Shown piece by piece: positions 21,089-30,397 of a DNA stretch of 64,000 bases; the stretch's first letter is position 1, and every line of letters starts with the position of its first letter. The notes beneath the pieces are model-generated. The model was given only the letters and a program-made list of their open reading frames with translations, made no database searches and was not told where the DNA came from. A program made the translations under genes and the position numbers. This stretch comes from an uncultured bacterium (GTDB lineage: Bacteria; Pseudomonadota; Gammaproteobacteria; Burkholderiales; Burkholderiaceae_E), in contig CAIVPX010000187.1 in assembly GCA_903907905.1 (NCBI GenBank), positions 19,080-83,079 on the forward strand. Reading direction: 5' to 3'.

Positions 21089-22489
21089 ATGTCTTCTGAA
21101 GTGCCCGTCAGCTTCGAGTCCGCCTACAGCGATCCGCAGATCGCCGCGCTACGCACGCCGCCTCATTCCATCGAGGCCGAGCAGGCGGTTCTGGGCGGCC
21201 TGATGCTCGACAACGGCGCGTTCGACCGGGTGATCGACGTGCTGCGCGAGGAAGACTTCTACCGACACGATCACCGCCTCATCTGGCGGCAGATCGTCCG
21301 CCTGATCGAGCGTACGCAACCGGCCGATGTCGTCACCGTGCTCGAGGCGCTGCAAAACAGCGGCACGGCCGACGAATCCGGCGGGCTTTCCTACCTCAAC
21401 GCGCTCGCCACCGAGACGCCCTCGGCCGCCAACATCCGCCGCTACGCCGAGATCGTGCGCGACCGCTCGGTGCTGCGGCGCCTGATCTCCACCTCCGACG
21501 AGATTGCCACGGCGGCTCTCAATCCGCAGGGGCGCGACACCAAGCAACTGCTCGATGAGGCCGAGTCGAAGATCTTTCGAATCGCCGAGGAGGGCTCGCG
21601 TGGCGAGGCCGGCTTTCAGGCCCTGCAGGACCTGCTCAGCAAGGTGGTCGGGCGCATCGATGAGCTCTACAGCCAGGACAACCCCAATGATGTCACCGGG
21701 GTGCCCACCGGCTATGTTGACCTCGACCGCATGACCTCGGGCATGCAGGCCGGCGATCTCATCATCGTGGCGGGGCGCCCCTCGATGGGCAAGACCAGCT
21801 TCGCGATGAACATCGGCGAGCACGTGGCGATCGAGCAACAGCTGCCGGTGGCGGTGTTCAGCATGGAAATGGGCGCGACGCAGCTCGCCATGCGGATCCT
21901 GTGCTCTGCCGGCCGCCTCGACCAGCAGCGGATTCGGACGGGCCGACTGCAGGACGACGACTGGCCTCGTCTGACCAGCGCGATCTCGAAAATGCAGGAT
22001 TCGCCCCTGCATATCGATGAGACCCCGGCGCTCAACGCCCTCGATCTGCGCGCACGCGCCAGACGCCTGGCGCGTCAGTGCGGCAAGCTCGGGCTGGTGA
22101 TCATCGACTACCTGCAGCTGATGTCGGCCAACTCGAGCGGCGAGAATCGGGCGACCGAGATCTCGGAAATTTCACGCTCGCTCAAGGCGCTGGCCAAGGA
22201 GCTCGAGTGCCCCGTCATCGCCCTGTCGCAGCTCAACCGCTCGCTTGAGCAGCGGCCCAACAAGCGGCCGGTGATGTCCGATCTGCGTGAGTCGGGTGCC
22301 ATCGAGCAGGACGCCGACGTGATCATCTTCATTTACCGGGATGAGGTCTACAACCCCGAGTCGCCTGACAAGGGCACGGCAGAGATCATCATCGGCAAGC
22401 AGCGAAACGGCCCGATCGGTACGGTCCGGCTGACTTTTATCGGTGCCTACACCAAGTTCGAGAGCTACGCGTCCGGGTCGCCGGCCTGA
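21089..22489 (+). CDS. dnaB: Replicative DNA helicase DnaB
   Basis: Hexameric 5'-3' helicase of the replication fork. About 466 residues from ATG 21089; an in-frame TTG at 21071 adds only six. The N-terminal domain includes PPHSIEAEQAVLGGLMLDN. The RecA-like domain has Walker A GRPSMGKTS, Walker B LVIIDYLQLM and the DnaB-specific LSQLNRSLEQRPNKRPVMSDLRESG. No intein interrupts the Walker or DnaB-specific motifs. It converges directly on the phoH-like gene with no bases between stops. Confidence 0.97.
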   Translation: MSSEVPVSFESAYSDPQIAALRTPPHSIEAEQAVLGGLMLDNGAFDRVIDVLREEDFYRHDHRLIWRQIVRLIERTQPADVVTVLEALQNSGTADESGGLSYLNALATETPSAANIRRYAEIVRDRSVLRRLISTSDEIATAALNPQGRDTKQLLDEAESKIFRIAEEGSRGEAGFQALQDLLSKVVGRIDELYSQDNPNDVTGVPTGYVDLDRMTSGMQAGDLIIVAGRPSMGKTSFAMNIGEHVAIEQQLPVAVFSMEMGATQLAMRILCSAGRLDQQRIRTGRLQDDDWPRLTSAISKMQDSPLHIDETPALNALDLRARARRLARQCGKLGLVIIDYLQLMSANSSGENRATEISEISRSLKALAKELECPVIALSQLNRSLEQRPNKRPVMSDLRESGAIEQDADVIIFIYRDEVYNPESPDKGTAEIIIGKQRNGPIGTVRLTFIGAYTKFESYASGSPA

Positions 22490-24250
22490 TCAGAGGGCCT
22501 CGGCGGCAAAGTCGGCCAGGCGCGAACGCTCGCCCCGCTGCAGGGTGATGTGCCCCGAGTGGGCCCAGCCCTTGAAGCGGTCGACCACGTAGGTGAGGCC
22601 CGACGAACCTTCGGTCAGGTAGGGCGTGTCGATCTGCGCGATATTGCCCAGGCACACCACCTTGGTACCGGGGCCGGCGCGGGTGATGAGCGTCTTCATC
22701 TGCTTGGGCGTGAGATTCTGCGCCTCATCGATGATCAGAAACTTGTTGATGAAGGTGCGGCCCCGCATGAAGGACAGTGCCTTCACCTTGATCCGTGTGC
22801 GCACCAGATCGGCCGAGGCTGATCGCCCCCATTCGCCGGCCGATGAGTCGCCCTGAAGCAGCACCTCGAGGTTGTCTTCCAATGCACCCATCCAGGGTTG
22901 CATCTTTTCTTCCTCGGTGCCGGGCAGATAGCCGATGTCTTCTCCGACGGGGACCGTCGCGCGGGTCATGATGATTTCGGTATAGCGGCGGCCTTCGAGC
23001 ACCTGGGTGAGCCCGGCGGCCAGCGCGAGCAGCGTCTTGCCGGTGCCGGCCTGGCCTAGCAGCGTGACGAAATCGATCTCCGGATCGAGCAGAAGGTTGA
23101 GCGCGAAGTTTTGTTCCCGGTTACGGGCGCCCACACCCCACACGGCATGGCGATGGTGGCCGTGGTCCTTGAGCGTTTGCAGCACGGCCGTCTTGCCGAC
23201 AATTTCGCGCACCCGCGCCGCGAGCGGGGTCTCGCCTTCAAGATAAACAAACTGGTTGAGCATCAGGCGGCTGACCAGCGGGCCGCTGATCCGATAAAGG
23301 GTCGTGCCGTTCTGCTGCCAGGATTCGACACCCTTGCCGTGTCTGTCCCAGAAATCGGGCGGCAGTTCGAGCATGCCGCTGTAGAGCAGGTCGGTGTCCT
23401 CCAGGACCTGATCATTGAAGTAGTCCTCGGCTGACAGGCCCAGCGCATGCGCCTTGATGCGCATGTTGATGTCCTTGGACACCAGCACCACCTGCCGACC
23501 GCTTTCTTGCTCCTGCAAGGCCCGCACGACGCCCAGAATCTGATTGTCGGCCTTGCCCATCGGCAGGCTGGCAGGCAGCATCGACGCAAAGGACTGGGTC
23601 TGAAAGAAGAGCCGGCCCGAGGCGTCCTGGTTACCGATCGCCGCCAGCGGAAGCCCCGATTCGATGTCAGCTTTCTGGGCCGCGATCAGGGCGTCGAGCG
23701 AGCGGCTGACTTGCCGCGCATTGCGAGAGACCTCGGACATGCCTTTCTTGTGGCCGTCGAGCTCCTCGAGCGTCATCATGGGCAGATAGACATCGTGCTC
23801 GGCGAAGCGAAAGAGGCTGCTCGGATCGTGCATCAGCACGTTGGTGTCGAGCACGAAGAGCTTTGCGGGCGGGCGGGCGCCGGACACGCTGCGGCGGGGT
23901 GCGCTGGCTGGTGCCGATGACCTGGCTTTTGCCGGACTGACTGCTGCAACCGGTGCGCTCGAGGCGGCGAGCGGCCTACTCGACACGCTGTCGGCGAGGC
24001 GTGGCGTGCTCGTCTTGTTCGGTGCCGGCGGCGCGGCGGTCTTGGAGCGCTTGCGGCGGGTCGGCCCGGGATCGGTCGAGAGCTTGTTTTGAACTGCTGG
24101 CCCGGCCGCCTCGGAGCGGGCGGGGGGCTCCGAACTCGCGCGGCTCGGGCGATCGGCCGGCGCGGTCTTGCCGGACCTTGTCCGGCGGGCCGCCTGGCCG
24201 TCGGCAGTGATCGAGGAGGCGGGGCCGGTCGGAGGCTTGGGCAAGGGCAT
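22490..24250 (-). CDS. PIN domain-PhoH ATPase fusion protein
   Basis: About 586 residues. A long Ser/Ala/Pro/Lys-rich disordered region (roughly 1-125) precedes a PIN nuclease-like domain starting KLFVLDTNVLMHDPSSLFRF, with conserved acidic residues (LDTN, MMTLEELDGHK, LVSKDINMRIKA). A PhoH-type ATPase domain follows (GQAGTGKTLLALAAGL Walker A, NKFLIIDEAQNLTP Walker B, TRAGPGTKVVCLGNIAQIDTPYL). PhoH2-type fusions have RNA helicase and RNase activity in studied cases. ATG 24250 is preferred over GTG 24274; both precede only low-complexity sequence. Confidence 0.9.
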   Translation of the reverse strand: MPLPKPPTGPASSITADGQAARRTRSGKTAPADRPSRASSEPPARSEAAGPAVQNKLSTDPGPTRRKRSKTAAPPAPNKTSTPRLADSVSSRPLAASSAPVAAVSPAKARSSAPASAPRRSVSGARPPAKLFVLDTNVLMHDPSSLFRFAEHDVYLPMMTLEELDGHKKGMSEVSRNARQVSRSLDALIAAQKADIESGLPLAAIGNQDASGRLFFQTQSFASMLPASLPMGKADNQILGVVRALQEQESGRQVVLVSKDINMRIKAHALGLSAEDYFNDQVLEDTDLLYSGMLELPPDFWDRHGKGVESWQQNGTTLYRISGPLVSRLMLNQFVYLEGETPLAARVREIVGKTAVLQTLKDHGHHRHAVWGVGARNREQNFALNLLLDPEIDFVTLLGQAGTGKTLLALAAGLTQVLEGRRYTEIIMTRATVPVGEDIGYLPGTEEEKMQPWMGALEDNLEVLLQGDSSAGEWGRSASADLVRTRIKVKALSFMRGRTFINKFLIIDEAQNLTPKQMKTLITRAGPGTKVVCLGNIAQIDTPYLTEGSSGLTYVVDRFKGWAHSGHITLQRGERSRLADFAAEAL

Positions 24251-24358
24251 GGTGTGAGCCTGCTGGAATGTCACGCGAGCTGGCGGTGGCAGCCTGTCGC
24301 GAAAAGGGGCCGAGGCAGGGAGAGGCCTTGAGTCGGGCTAGGCGCTTGCTTCAGCCCG

Positions 24359-24820
24359 TCAGGCGGCGCGGACCGCGTCGAGCACGTCAGTTGCGTGCTG
24401 GGCAACCTTGACGCCGCGCCACTCGCGCACGAGTTTTCCGGAAGCGTCGATCAGGAATGTGGAGCGCTCAATGCCTCGGACCTGCTTGCCGTACATGTTC
24501 TTGAGCTTCATGACCCCGAAGGCCTCGCACAGCGTTTCGTCGGGGTCTGAAATGAGCTCGAAGTTCAGGGCCAGCTTGCTGCGAAAGCCCTCGTGCGACC
24601 TGAGGCTGTCGCGCGATACGCCCAGGATGCTCGCCCCCGCCTCGTCGAACGCCGCTTTCAGATCACGGAAATCGCCCGCCTCGGAGGTGCAGCCGGGGGT
24701 GTTGTCCTTGGGGTAGAAATAAATGACGAGCTTACGACCCTTGAAGTCCGACAGTCGGACGGGGCCGCCCGTACTTTGCGCCGTGAAATCGGCGACTTTG
24801 ACGCCAGGCTTGACGCTCAA
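24359..24820 (-). CDS. bcp: Peroxiredoxin of the BCP/PrxQ type
   Basis: Thioredoxin-fold thiol peroxidase. The peroxidatic Cys is in DNTPGCTSEAGDFRD (Cys44). The second Cys normally five residues later in E. coli BCP is absent (Gly here), so this is a 1-Cys or differently resolved form; the only other Cys is in DETLCEAFG. TTG 24820 is preferred because CAGAGG lies 8 bases upstream and gives 153 residues, the family length. A GTG at 24853 would add 11 residues with no ribosome site. Confidence 0.92.
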   Translation of the reverse strand: MSVKPGVKVADFTAQSTGGPVRLSDFKGRKLVIYFYPKDNTPGCTSEAGDFRDLKAAFDEAGASILGVSRDSLRSHEGFRSKLALNFELISDPDETLCEAFGVMKLKNMYGKQVRGIERSTFLIDASGKLVREWRGVKVAQHATDVLDAVRAA

Positions 24821-24926
24821 CTTGAAACCTCTGGAAAAGGCGAGGCTTCGCACCGGGAGTGGGCGAAGCGACGAAACAACATATCACAGCACGGCATCGG
24901 TCCGGATGACGAAGGGTTGTATCGGC

Positions 24927-25298
24927 TCAGGTCGGCAGCAGCGCCGCGAGCACCCTGCGCCCCTCTGCCATCAGGATGTTGTAGGTGCGGCAGGCGGCCC
25001 GACTGTCCATCAGATCAACGCCGATCCGGGCCCGGGACAGGGGGACCGTGAGCCGGGGGTGAAGAAAGCGCTGGGTCGGGCCTGTGCCGACAAGCACGAT
25101 TTCGGGTGCGAATGCGAGCAGGGCCTCGAATGCTGCCTCATCGAGTTGCTCGACCGACTGGGCGGCCCAGGGCCTGACCGGCCCCTCCGGCATCAGCAGG
25201 ACCGGGCCGCCATGGCGCTCCCGGTTGATCTCGATGAATCCCGGGCCATAGGCGGTGACTGTGTTGAGCGACGGAACGGCGTCGGCGTGCAGTTTCAA
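24927..25298 (-). CDS. Mth938-like domain protein (DUF498 family)
   Basis: 123 residues of the Mth938/NDUFAF3-like family. Characteristic are the VTAYGPGFIEIN strand, the PEGPVRPW segment, APEIVLVGTGPTQRF and the C-terminal GVDLMDSRAACRTYNILMAEGRRVLAALL. The human homologue NDUFAF3 is a complex I assembly factor; the bacterial role is not established. It sits between bcp and alaA, an order common in Burkholderiales, and is divergent from alaA with 178 bases between the starts. Confidence 0.9.
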   Translation of the reverse strand: MKLHADAVPSLNTVTAYGPGFIEINRERHGGPVLLMPEGPVRPWAAQSVEQLDEAAFEALLAFAPEIVLVGTGPTQRFLHPRLTVPLSRARIGVDLMDSRAACRTYNILMAEGRRVLAALLPT

Positions 25299-25476
25299 GG
25301 GCTCTCTCTCGCGTAGACGGGTGGGCGGCGATCAGAGCGACCGCCCGAGGGTTTTGCCGGTGGGAACAGGGCGCGCTATGCCAAGGGCAAACCATTGAAA
25401 ATGTTACAGTATCAGGTTGTGCCAATCCTGTTCGGTAGGGCTCTTCCCCGGGTCCGCGCCCTCCGGCTCCACCACG

Positions 25477-26700
25477 ATGAAAACCATCCAGAAATCCGCC
25501 AAGCTGGCCAATGTCTGCTACGACATCCGCGGGCCGGTCATGGCGCGCGCGCGCACCCTCGAGGAAGAGGGCAACCGCATCATCAAGCTCAACATCGGCA
25601 ACCTCGCTCCCTTCGGCTTCGAGGCGCCCGACGAGGTGGTTCGTGACGTCGTGATCAACCTGCCCAACGCGTCGGGGTACTCCGACTCGCGTGGGCTGTT
25701 CGCGGCGCGCAAGGCCATCATGCAGTACGCGCAGACCAAGAACATCCGTGGCGTGCAGCTTGACGACATCATCACCGGCAACGGTTGCTCCGAACTCATC
25801 GTCATGGCCATGCAGGCGCTGCTCGACAGCGGCGATGAAGTGCTGGTGCCTGCCCCCGACTATCCGCTCTGGACGGCCGCGGTCAGCCTGGCAGGCGGCA
25901 CGCCCCGGCACTATCTGTGCGACGAGGGCAGTGGCTGGTTGCCGGCGCTCGATGATATCGAGCGCAAGATCACCCCCCGCACCCGCGCCATCGTCATCAT
26001 CAACCCCAACAATCCGACCGGGGCGCTTTACCCGGACGACATGTTGCGGGCGCTGGTCGAGATGGCCCGTCGTCATGACCTGATCGTGTTCGCCGACGAG
26101 ATCTACGACAAGATGATCTACGACGGCAAGCGGCATACCTCGATCGCCTCGCTAGCGGACGACCTGCTCTTCATCAGCTTCAACGGGCTGTCCAAGAACT
26201 ACCGCGCCTGCGGTTATCGCGCCGGCTGGATGATCATTTCGGGCAACAAGCGGCGGGCCGCCGACTACATTGAGGGTCTCAATATCCTCGCGACCATGAG
26301 GCTGTGCTCGAATGTGCCCGGCCAGTTCGCCATCCAGACCGCCCTGGGCGGACGGCAAAGCATCGATGATCTGGTGATGCCGGGCGGCCGACTGCACAAG
26401 CAGCGCGATCTCGCCTGGGGGCTCATCACTCAGCTGCCTGGGGTGAGTTGCGTCAAGCCCGAGGCCGCGCTGTACCTCTTCCCGCGACTCGATCCGAAGG
26501 TGTACCCGATCGCCGATGACCAGCAGTTCATTCTCGAACTGCTCGAGGAGCAGCACGTGCTGGTCGTGCAGGGCTCAGGCTTCAACTGGCCCGAAAACGA
26601 CCACCTGCGCATCGTCTTTTTGCCGAACACCGATGATCTGCAGGACGCGGTCGGTCGCTTTGGCCGGTTTCTAGAGGGCTATCGCCGGAGGCACGCCTGA
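25477..26700 (+). CDS. alaA: Alanine-forming PLP aminotransferase (AlaA-type)
   Basis: 407 residues, closely matching E. coli AlaA along its length: KSAKLANVCYDIRGPV, DEVLVPAPDYPLWTAAVSLAGG, NPNNPTGALY, ADEIYDKMIYDG, and LSKNYRACGYRAGWM with the PLP-binding Lys. It converts pyruvate and glutamate to alanine and 2-oxoglutarate. One substitution stands out: the substrate loop usually reading NIGNPAPFGF is NIGNLAPFGF here. No clear ribosome site precedes ATG 25477, although an upstream in-frame region is open. hom follows after one base, so the two are probably co-transcribed. Confidence 0.92.
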   Translation: MKTIQKSAKLANVCYDIRGPVMARARTLEEEGNRIIKLNIGNLAPFGFEAPDEVVRDVVINLPNASGYSDSRGLFAARKAIMQYAQTKNIRGVQLDDIITGNGCSELIVMAMQALLDSGDEVLVPAPDYPLWTAAVSLAGGTPRHYLCDEGSGWLPALDDIERKITPRTRAIVIINPNNPTGALYPDDMLRALVEMARRHDLIVFADEIYDKMIYDGKRHTSIASLADDLLFISFNGLSKNYRACGYRAGWMIISGNKRRAADYIEGLNILATMRLCSNVPGQFAIQTALGGRQSIDDLVMPGGRLHKQRDLAWGLITQLPGVSCVKPEAALYLFPRLDPKVYPIADDQQFILELLEEQHVLVVQGSGFNWPENDHLRIVFLPNTDDLQDAVGRFGRFLEGYRRRHA

Positions 26701-26701
26701 A

Positions 26702-28033
26702 ATGAGCAGTCAAGCAATTCGAGTCGGGCTCCTGGGCATCGGTACCGTGGGCAGTGGTGCCTTCACGGTGCTCAAGCGCAACCAGGCAGAAATCATGCGC
26801 CGCGCCGGGCGCGGCATCGAGATCACGCACGTGGCCGATCTGGATGTGGCGCGTGCGCGTGCCATCGTAGGCGAGGGCGTTGAGGTGGTGGCCGACGGCT
26901 TCGAGCTGGTGCGCCATCCCGACATCGATGTGATCATCGAGCTGATCGGCGGCTACGGCATTGCCCGACAGCTGGTGCTCGAGGCCATCGAACATGGCAA
27001 GCATGTGGTCACCGCCAACAAGGCCCTGCTCGCCACCCACGGCAACGAGATCTTTCGGGCGGCCTCGCGTCGCGGCGTGATGGTGGCCTTCGAGGCGGCG
27101 GTGGCCGGCGGTATTCCAATCATCAAGGCCTTGCGCGAAGGGCTCACCGCCAATCGCATCGATTGGATTGCCGGCATCATCAATGGCACCACCAATTTCA
27201 TTCTTTCCGAGATGCGCGAAAAGGCGCTGCCCTTTGCCAGCGTGCTCGCCGAGGCGCAGCGTCTGGGCTATGCCGAGGCCGATCCCACCTTTGACATCGA
27301 AGGGGTGGATGCCGCGCACAAAGCCACCATTCTGGCCGCGATCGCCTTTGGCGTGCCCATGCAGTTCGAACGCTGTCATGTCGAGGGCATCACGTCGCTG
27401 CAGAGCGAGGACATCCGCTACGCCGAGCAGCTCGGCTATCGGATCAAGCTGCTGGGGATCGCCCGGCGCCGCGAGCTTGCGGACGGCTCCGGCGGCATCG
27501 AGCTGCGCGTGCACCCGACGCTGATTCCGTCACGTCGTCTCATCGCCAGCGTCGAGGGCGCCATGAATGCCGTGTGGGTCAAGGGCGATGCCATTGGTCA
27601 CACCATGTACTACGGCAAGGGCGCGGGCGCCGAGCCCACCGCCAGCGCGGTAGTGGCCGATCTGGTCGACATCACCCGCATGTTCACGTCCGACCCTGGC
27701 AACCGCGTTCCGCATCTCGCCTTCCAGCCCGACGCGCTGTCCGACATCCGCATCCTGCCGATCGATGAAATCGAGTCGGCGTACTACCTGCGCATGCGGG
27801 TGGCCGATGAGCCGGGGGTGCTGGCCGATGTCACCCGCATCCTGGCCGACTCGCGCATTTCAATCGACGCGGCCCTGCAGCGTGAGGCGGGTGAGGGCGA
27901 AAATCAGACCGACTTCATTTTGCTCACGCATCGAGCGATCGAGGGCCGCGTCGACGCAGCCATGGCACGGATCGAGGCCTTGCCGACGGTCTTGTCCAAG
28001 GTGGTGCGCCTGCGCATGGAAGAACTCTCGTGA
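26702..28033 (+). CDS. hom: Homoserine dehydrogenase
   Basis: NAD(P)-dependent reduction of aspartate semialdehyde to homoserine, the branch point to threonine and methionine. 443 residues: a Rossmann fold with GLLGIGTVGSGAF, a catalytic region with VTANKALLATHG, GIPIIKALREGLTANRI and GIINGTTNFIL, and a C-terminal ACT domain (YYLRMRVADEPGVLADVTRILAD), suggesting allosteric control by threonine. The stop overlaps the thrC start (GTGA), so the two are coupled. Confidence 0.96.
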   Translation: MSSQAIRVGLLGIGTVGSGAFTVLKRNQAEIMRRAGRGIEITHVADLDVARARAIVGEGVEVVADGFELVRHPDIDVIIELIGGYGIARQLVLEAIEHGKHVVTANKALLATHGNEIFRAASRRGVMVAFEAAVAGGIPIIKALREGLTANRIDWIAGIINGTTNFILSEMREKALPFASVLAEAQRLGYAEADPTFDIEGVDAAHKATILAAIAFGVPMQFERCHVEGITSLQSEDIRYAEQLGYRIKLLGIARRRELADGSGGIELRVHPTLIPSRRLIASVEGAMNAVWVKGDAIGHTMYYGKGAGAEPTASAVVADLVDITRMFTSDPGNRVPHLAFQPDALSDIRILPIDEIESAYYLRMRVADEPGVLADVTRILADSRISIDAALQREAGEGENQTDFILLTHRAIEGRVDAAMARIEALPTVLSKVVRLRMEELS

Positions 28034-29451
28034 ACTATCTCTCCACTCGCGGTGGCATGCCGCCTGCGCGCTTTTGCGACATTCTTCTGGGTGGGCTTGC
28101 CCCCGACGGCGGGTTGGTGATGCCCGAGCGCTACCCGCAGGTCGATGCCGACACACTTGCGGCCTGGCGCAATTTGCCCTACCCCGAACTGGCCTTCGAG
28201 ATCGTCCGTCTCTATGCCGACGACATTGCGCCAGACGACCTGCGCGCGATGACGGCGGCAGCCTACAGCGCCGAGGTGTTCGGCAGCACCGAGGTCACCC
28301 CGCTCAGTTCGCTGGGTGAGGGGCTGCATCTGCTGCATCTGTCCAACGGGCCAACCCTGGCCTTCAAGGACATCGCGATGCAGTTGCTGGGCCGCCTGTT
28401 CGAGCACGTGCTGGCGCGCGATGCCCGCGAGCTCAACATTCTGGGCGCCACCTCCGGTGACACAGGGAGCGCCGCCGAGTACGCGATGCGCGGGCGACGT
28501 GGCGTGCGCGTGTTCATGCTTTCGCCCTACGGGCGCATGAGCCCGTTTCAGGCTGCCCAGATGTATTCGCTGGCTGACCCCAACATTTACAACATCGCCG
28601 TACCTGGCGTGTTCGATGATGCGCAGGACATGGTCAAGGCGGTGTCCAACGATCTGGCCTTCAAGAACCGCTTTGCCATCGGCACCGTCAACTCCATCAA
28701 CTGGGCGCGCGTGGTGGCGCAGGTGGTCTATTACTTCAAGGGCTATTTCGCAGCGACCCGCGCCAATGACCAGCGGGTTTCGTTCACCGTTCCCTCAGGC
28801 AACTTCGGCAACGTGTTGGCGGGGCACATCGCCCGGTAGATGGGCTTGCCCATTTCCCGCCTGGTGGTCGCCACCAACGAGAACAATGTGCTCGACGAAT
28901 TTTTCCGCAGCGGCCGCTACCGGGTGCGCCGATCGACGGAAACCTATCAGACGAGCAGTCCGTCCATGGACATCAGCAAGGCCTCCAACTTCGAGCGCTT
29001 CGTCTACGACCTCATGGGCCAGGATGGCGCTCGCGTCGCGGCCCTCTGGCGCGAGGTCGATACCCGGGGGGAGTTCGACCTGGGAGGCTCGGCCGAGTTT
29101 GCGCAGATCGAGCGCTACGGTTTTCGCTCAGGGTGCAGCACCCATGCCAACCGGCTCGACACCATTCGTGCCACGGCGGCCGATCATGGCGTTGTGGTTG
29201 ACACGCACACCGCTGACGGTCTGTATGTCTCTCGAGACTGGCGTGAGCCCGGGGTGCCGATGATCTGTCTTGAGACGGCTTTACCTGCCAAGTTCGAGTC
29301 GACCATCCGCGAGGCGCTCGGCCGTGATGCGCCTCGCCCCGCGGGGTTCGAGGGGATCGAGTCGCGGGCCCAGCGCTTTGCGGTCATGCCGGCTGACGTC
29401 TCGCTGCTCAAGCAGTACATCGCGGCGCGCTGCCCCGCCCGCCGGGCTTGA
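28030..29451 (+). pseudogene. thrC: Threonine synthase, interrupted by an in-frame amber codon
   Basis: Threonine synthase makes threonine from O-phosphohomoserine with PLP. The frame runs from GTG 28030 to TGA 29451 (473 codons) without a frameshift, but codon 270 (28837-28839) is TAG. It falls inside the conserved segment GNFGNVLAGHIAR-stop-MGLPISRLVVATNENN. The PLP-Lys motif (GPTLAFKDIAMQL) is upstream of the stop and the rest of the catalytic core downstream, so a 269-residue product should be inactive. Both halves are otherwise intact and conserved. Gln (CAG), Lys (AAG) or Glu (GAG) is the likely ancestral codon. A very recent mutation, an assembly error or a suppressor in the strain could explain it. 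Confidence 0.9.
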
Positions 29452-29458
29452 TGCGGCC

Positions 29459-30397
29459 GTGTCGAGTCGCGCCATCACCTGGCAGCAGGCGCTGCTGCTG
29501 GTCGCCACGTCGGTAAGCTTTGCGTCGTCGGTCGTGCTCAACAAGCTGCTCATTGTCGTGCTGCCGCCCATCACGCTGGCGGGGGCTCGAGCGCTGTTGG
29601 CCGTGCCCTTTTGCCTGCTGGCGATGCGACTGATGGCTCGGCCGCTGCCGAAGGCGTCTGCCGACCGCGTGGCCATTGCCCTCGCATCGCTGGGCATCAT
29701 CGTGGTGCCCTATGTTGCGGTGGCTATTGGCCAGCAGACGATCGCCAGCGGCGTCTCGGGCATCCTGTATTCGGTCACGCCGCTTGTCACGCTGCTGTTG
29801 GGCTGGCTGTTTCTGCGCGACGAACCGCTTCGCTGGGACCGCTTGCTGGGCATCCTCATTGGCATGGCGGGTGTCGTGGCGGTCATCGGGCCCTCAATGT
29901 TGGGTGGGCTGGGCGAGCACGCCGTCGCCGAACTCATCACGCTGTGCGGGCCCACCGCGTATGCCGCCGCTATGGTGGTGATGCGTCGGGCCCGGCATAT
30001 CGATCCGGTCGCGCTCACGGGCGGTGCCTTCGTATTCGCGGCCATCATTCTGGTGCCGCTGGCCTGGTGGGTCGAGGGCGCGCCCCTCGGACAACTCGAC
30101 CTGCCCTCAGTCGCACTGCTGACGGCCATGGCGGTCTTTGGCACCATCGCCCCAGCGGTGCTGAATTACATGCTGGTGCAGCAGGTGGGCGCAACCCGCG
30201 CGGCGATTGCGATGTTCCTCATGCCGGTGATCGTCGTGCTGGCCGGGTGGCTGTTTCTGGATGAGCGACTGGGTCTCAATGCGCTGGCGGGTCTCGCACT
30301 CATTCTCGCGGGCAGCGTGCTGGTCACCGTGGGGGTGCGAGCGACACCACGGGTTGAATCTGGCTCCAGGGTGGCGGTTTCAGGCGGAGAGCGATGA
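29459..30397 (+). CDS. EamA/DMT-family transporter
   Basis: About 312 residues, strongly hydrophobic with some ten predicted membrane helices and two EamA repeats, the second ending MFLMPVIVVLAGWLFLDERLGLNALAGLALILAG. The drug/metabolite transporter superfamily includes amino-acid exporters such as RhtA, a plausible role beside hom-thrC, but the substrate is not shown by sequence. GTG 29459 lies 8 bases after thrC; the open frame extends further upstream inside thrC. The stop overlaps the moeA ATG. Confidence 0.85.
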   Translation: MSSRAITWQQALLLVATSVSFASSVVLNKLLIVVLPPITLAGARALLAVPFCLLAMRLMARPLPKASADRVAIALASLGIIVVPYVAVAIGQQTIASGVSGILYSVTPLVTLLLGWLFLRDEPLRWDRLLGILIGMAGVVAVIGPSMLGGLGEHAVAELITLCGPTAYAAAMVVMRRARHIDPVALTGGAFVFAAIILVPLAWWVEGAPLGQLDLPSVALLTAMAVFGTIAPAVLNYMLVQQVGATRAAIAMFLMPVIVVLAGWLFLDERLGLNALAGLALILAGSVLVTVGVRATPRVESGSRVAVSGGER

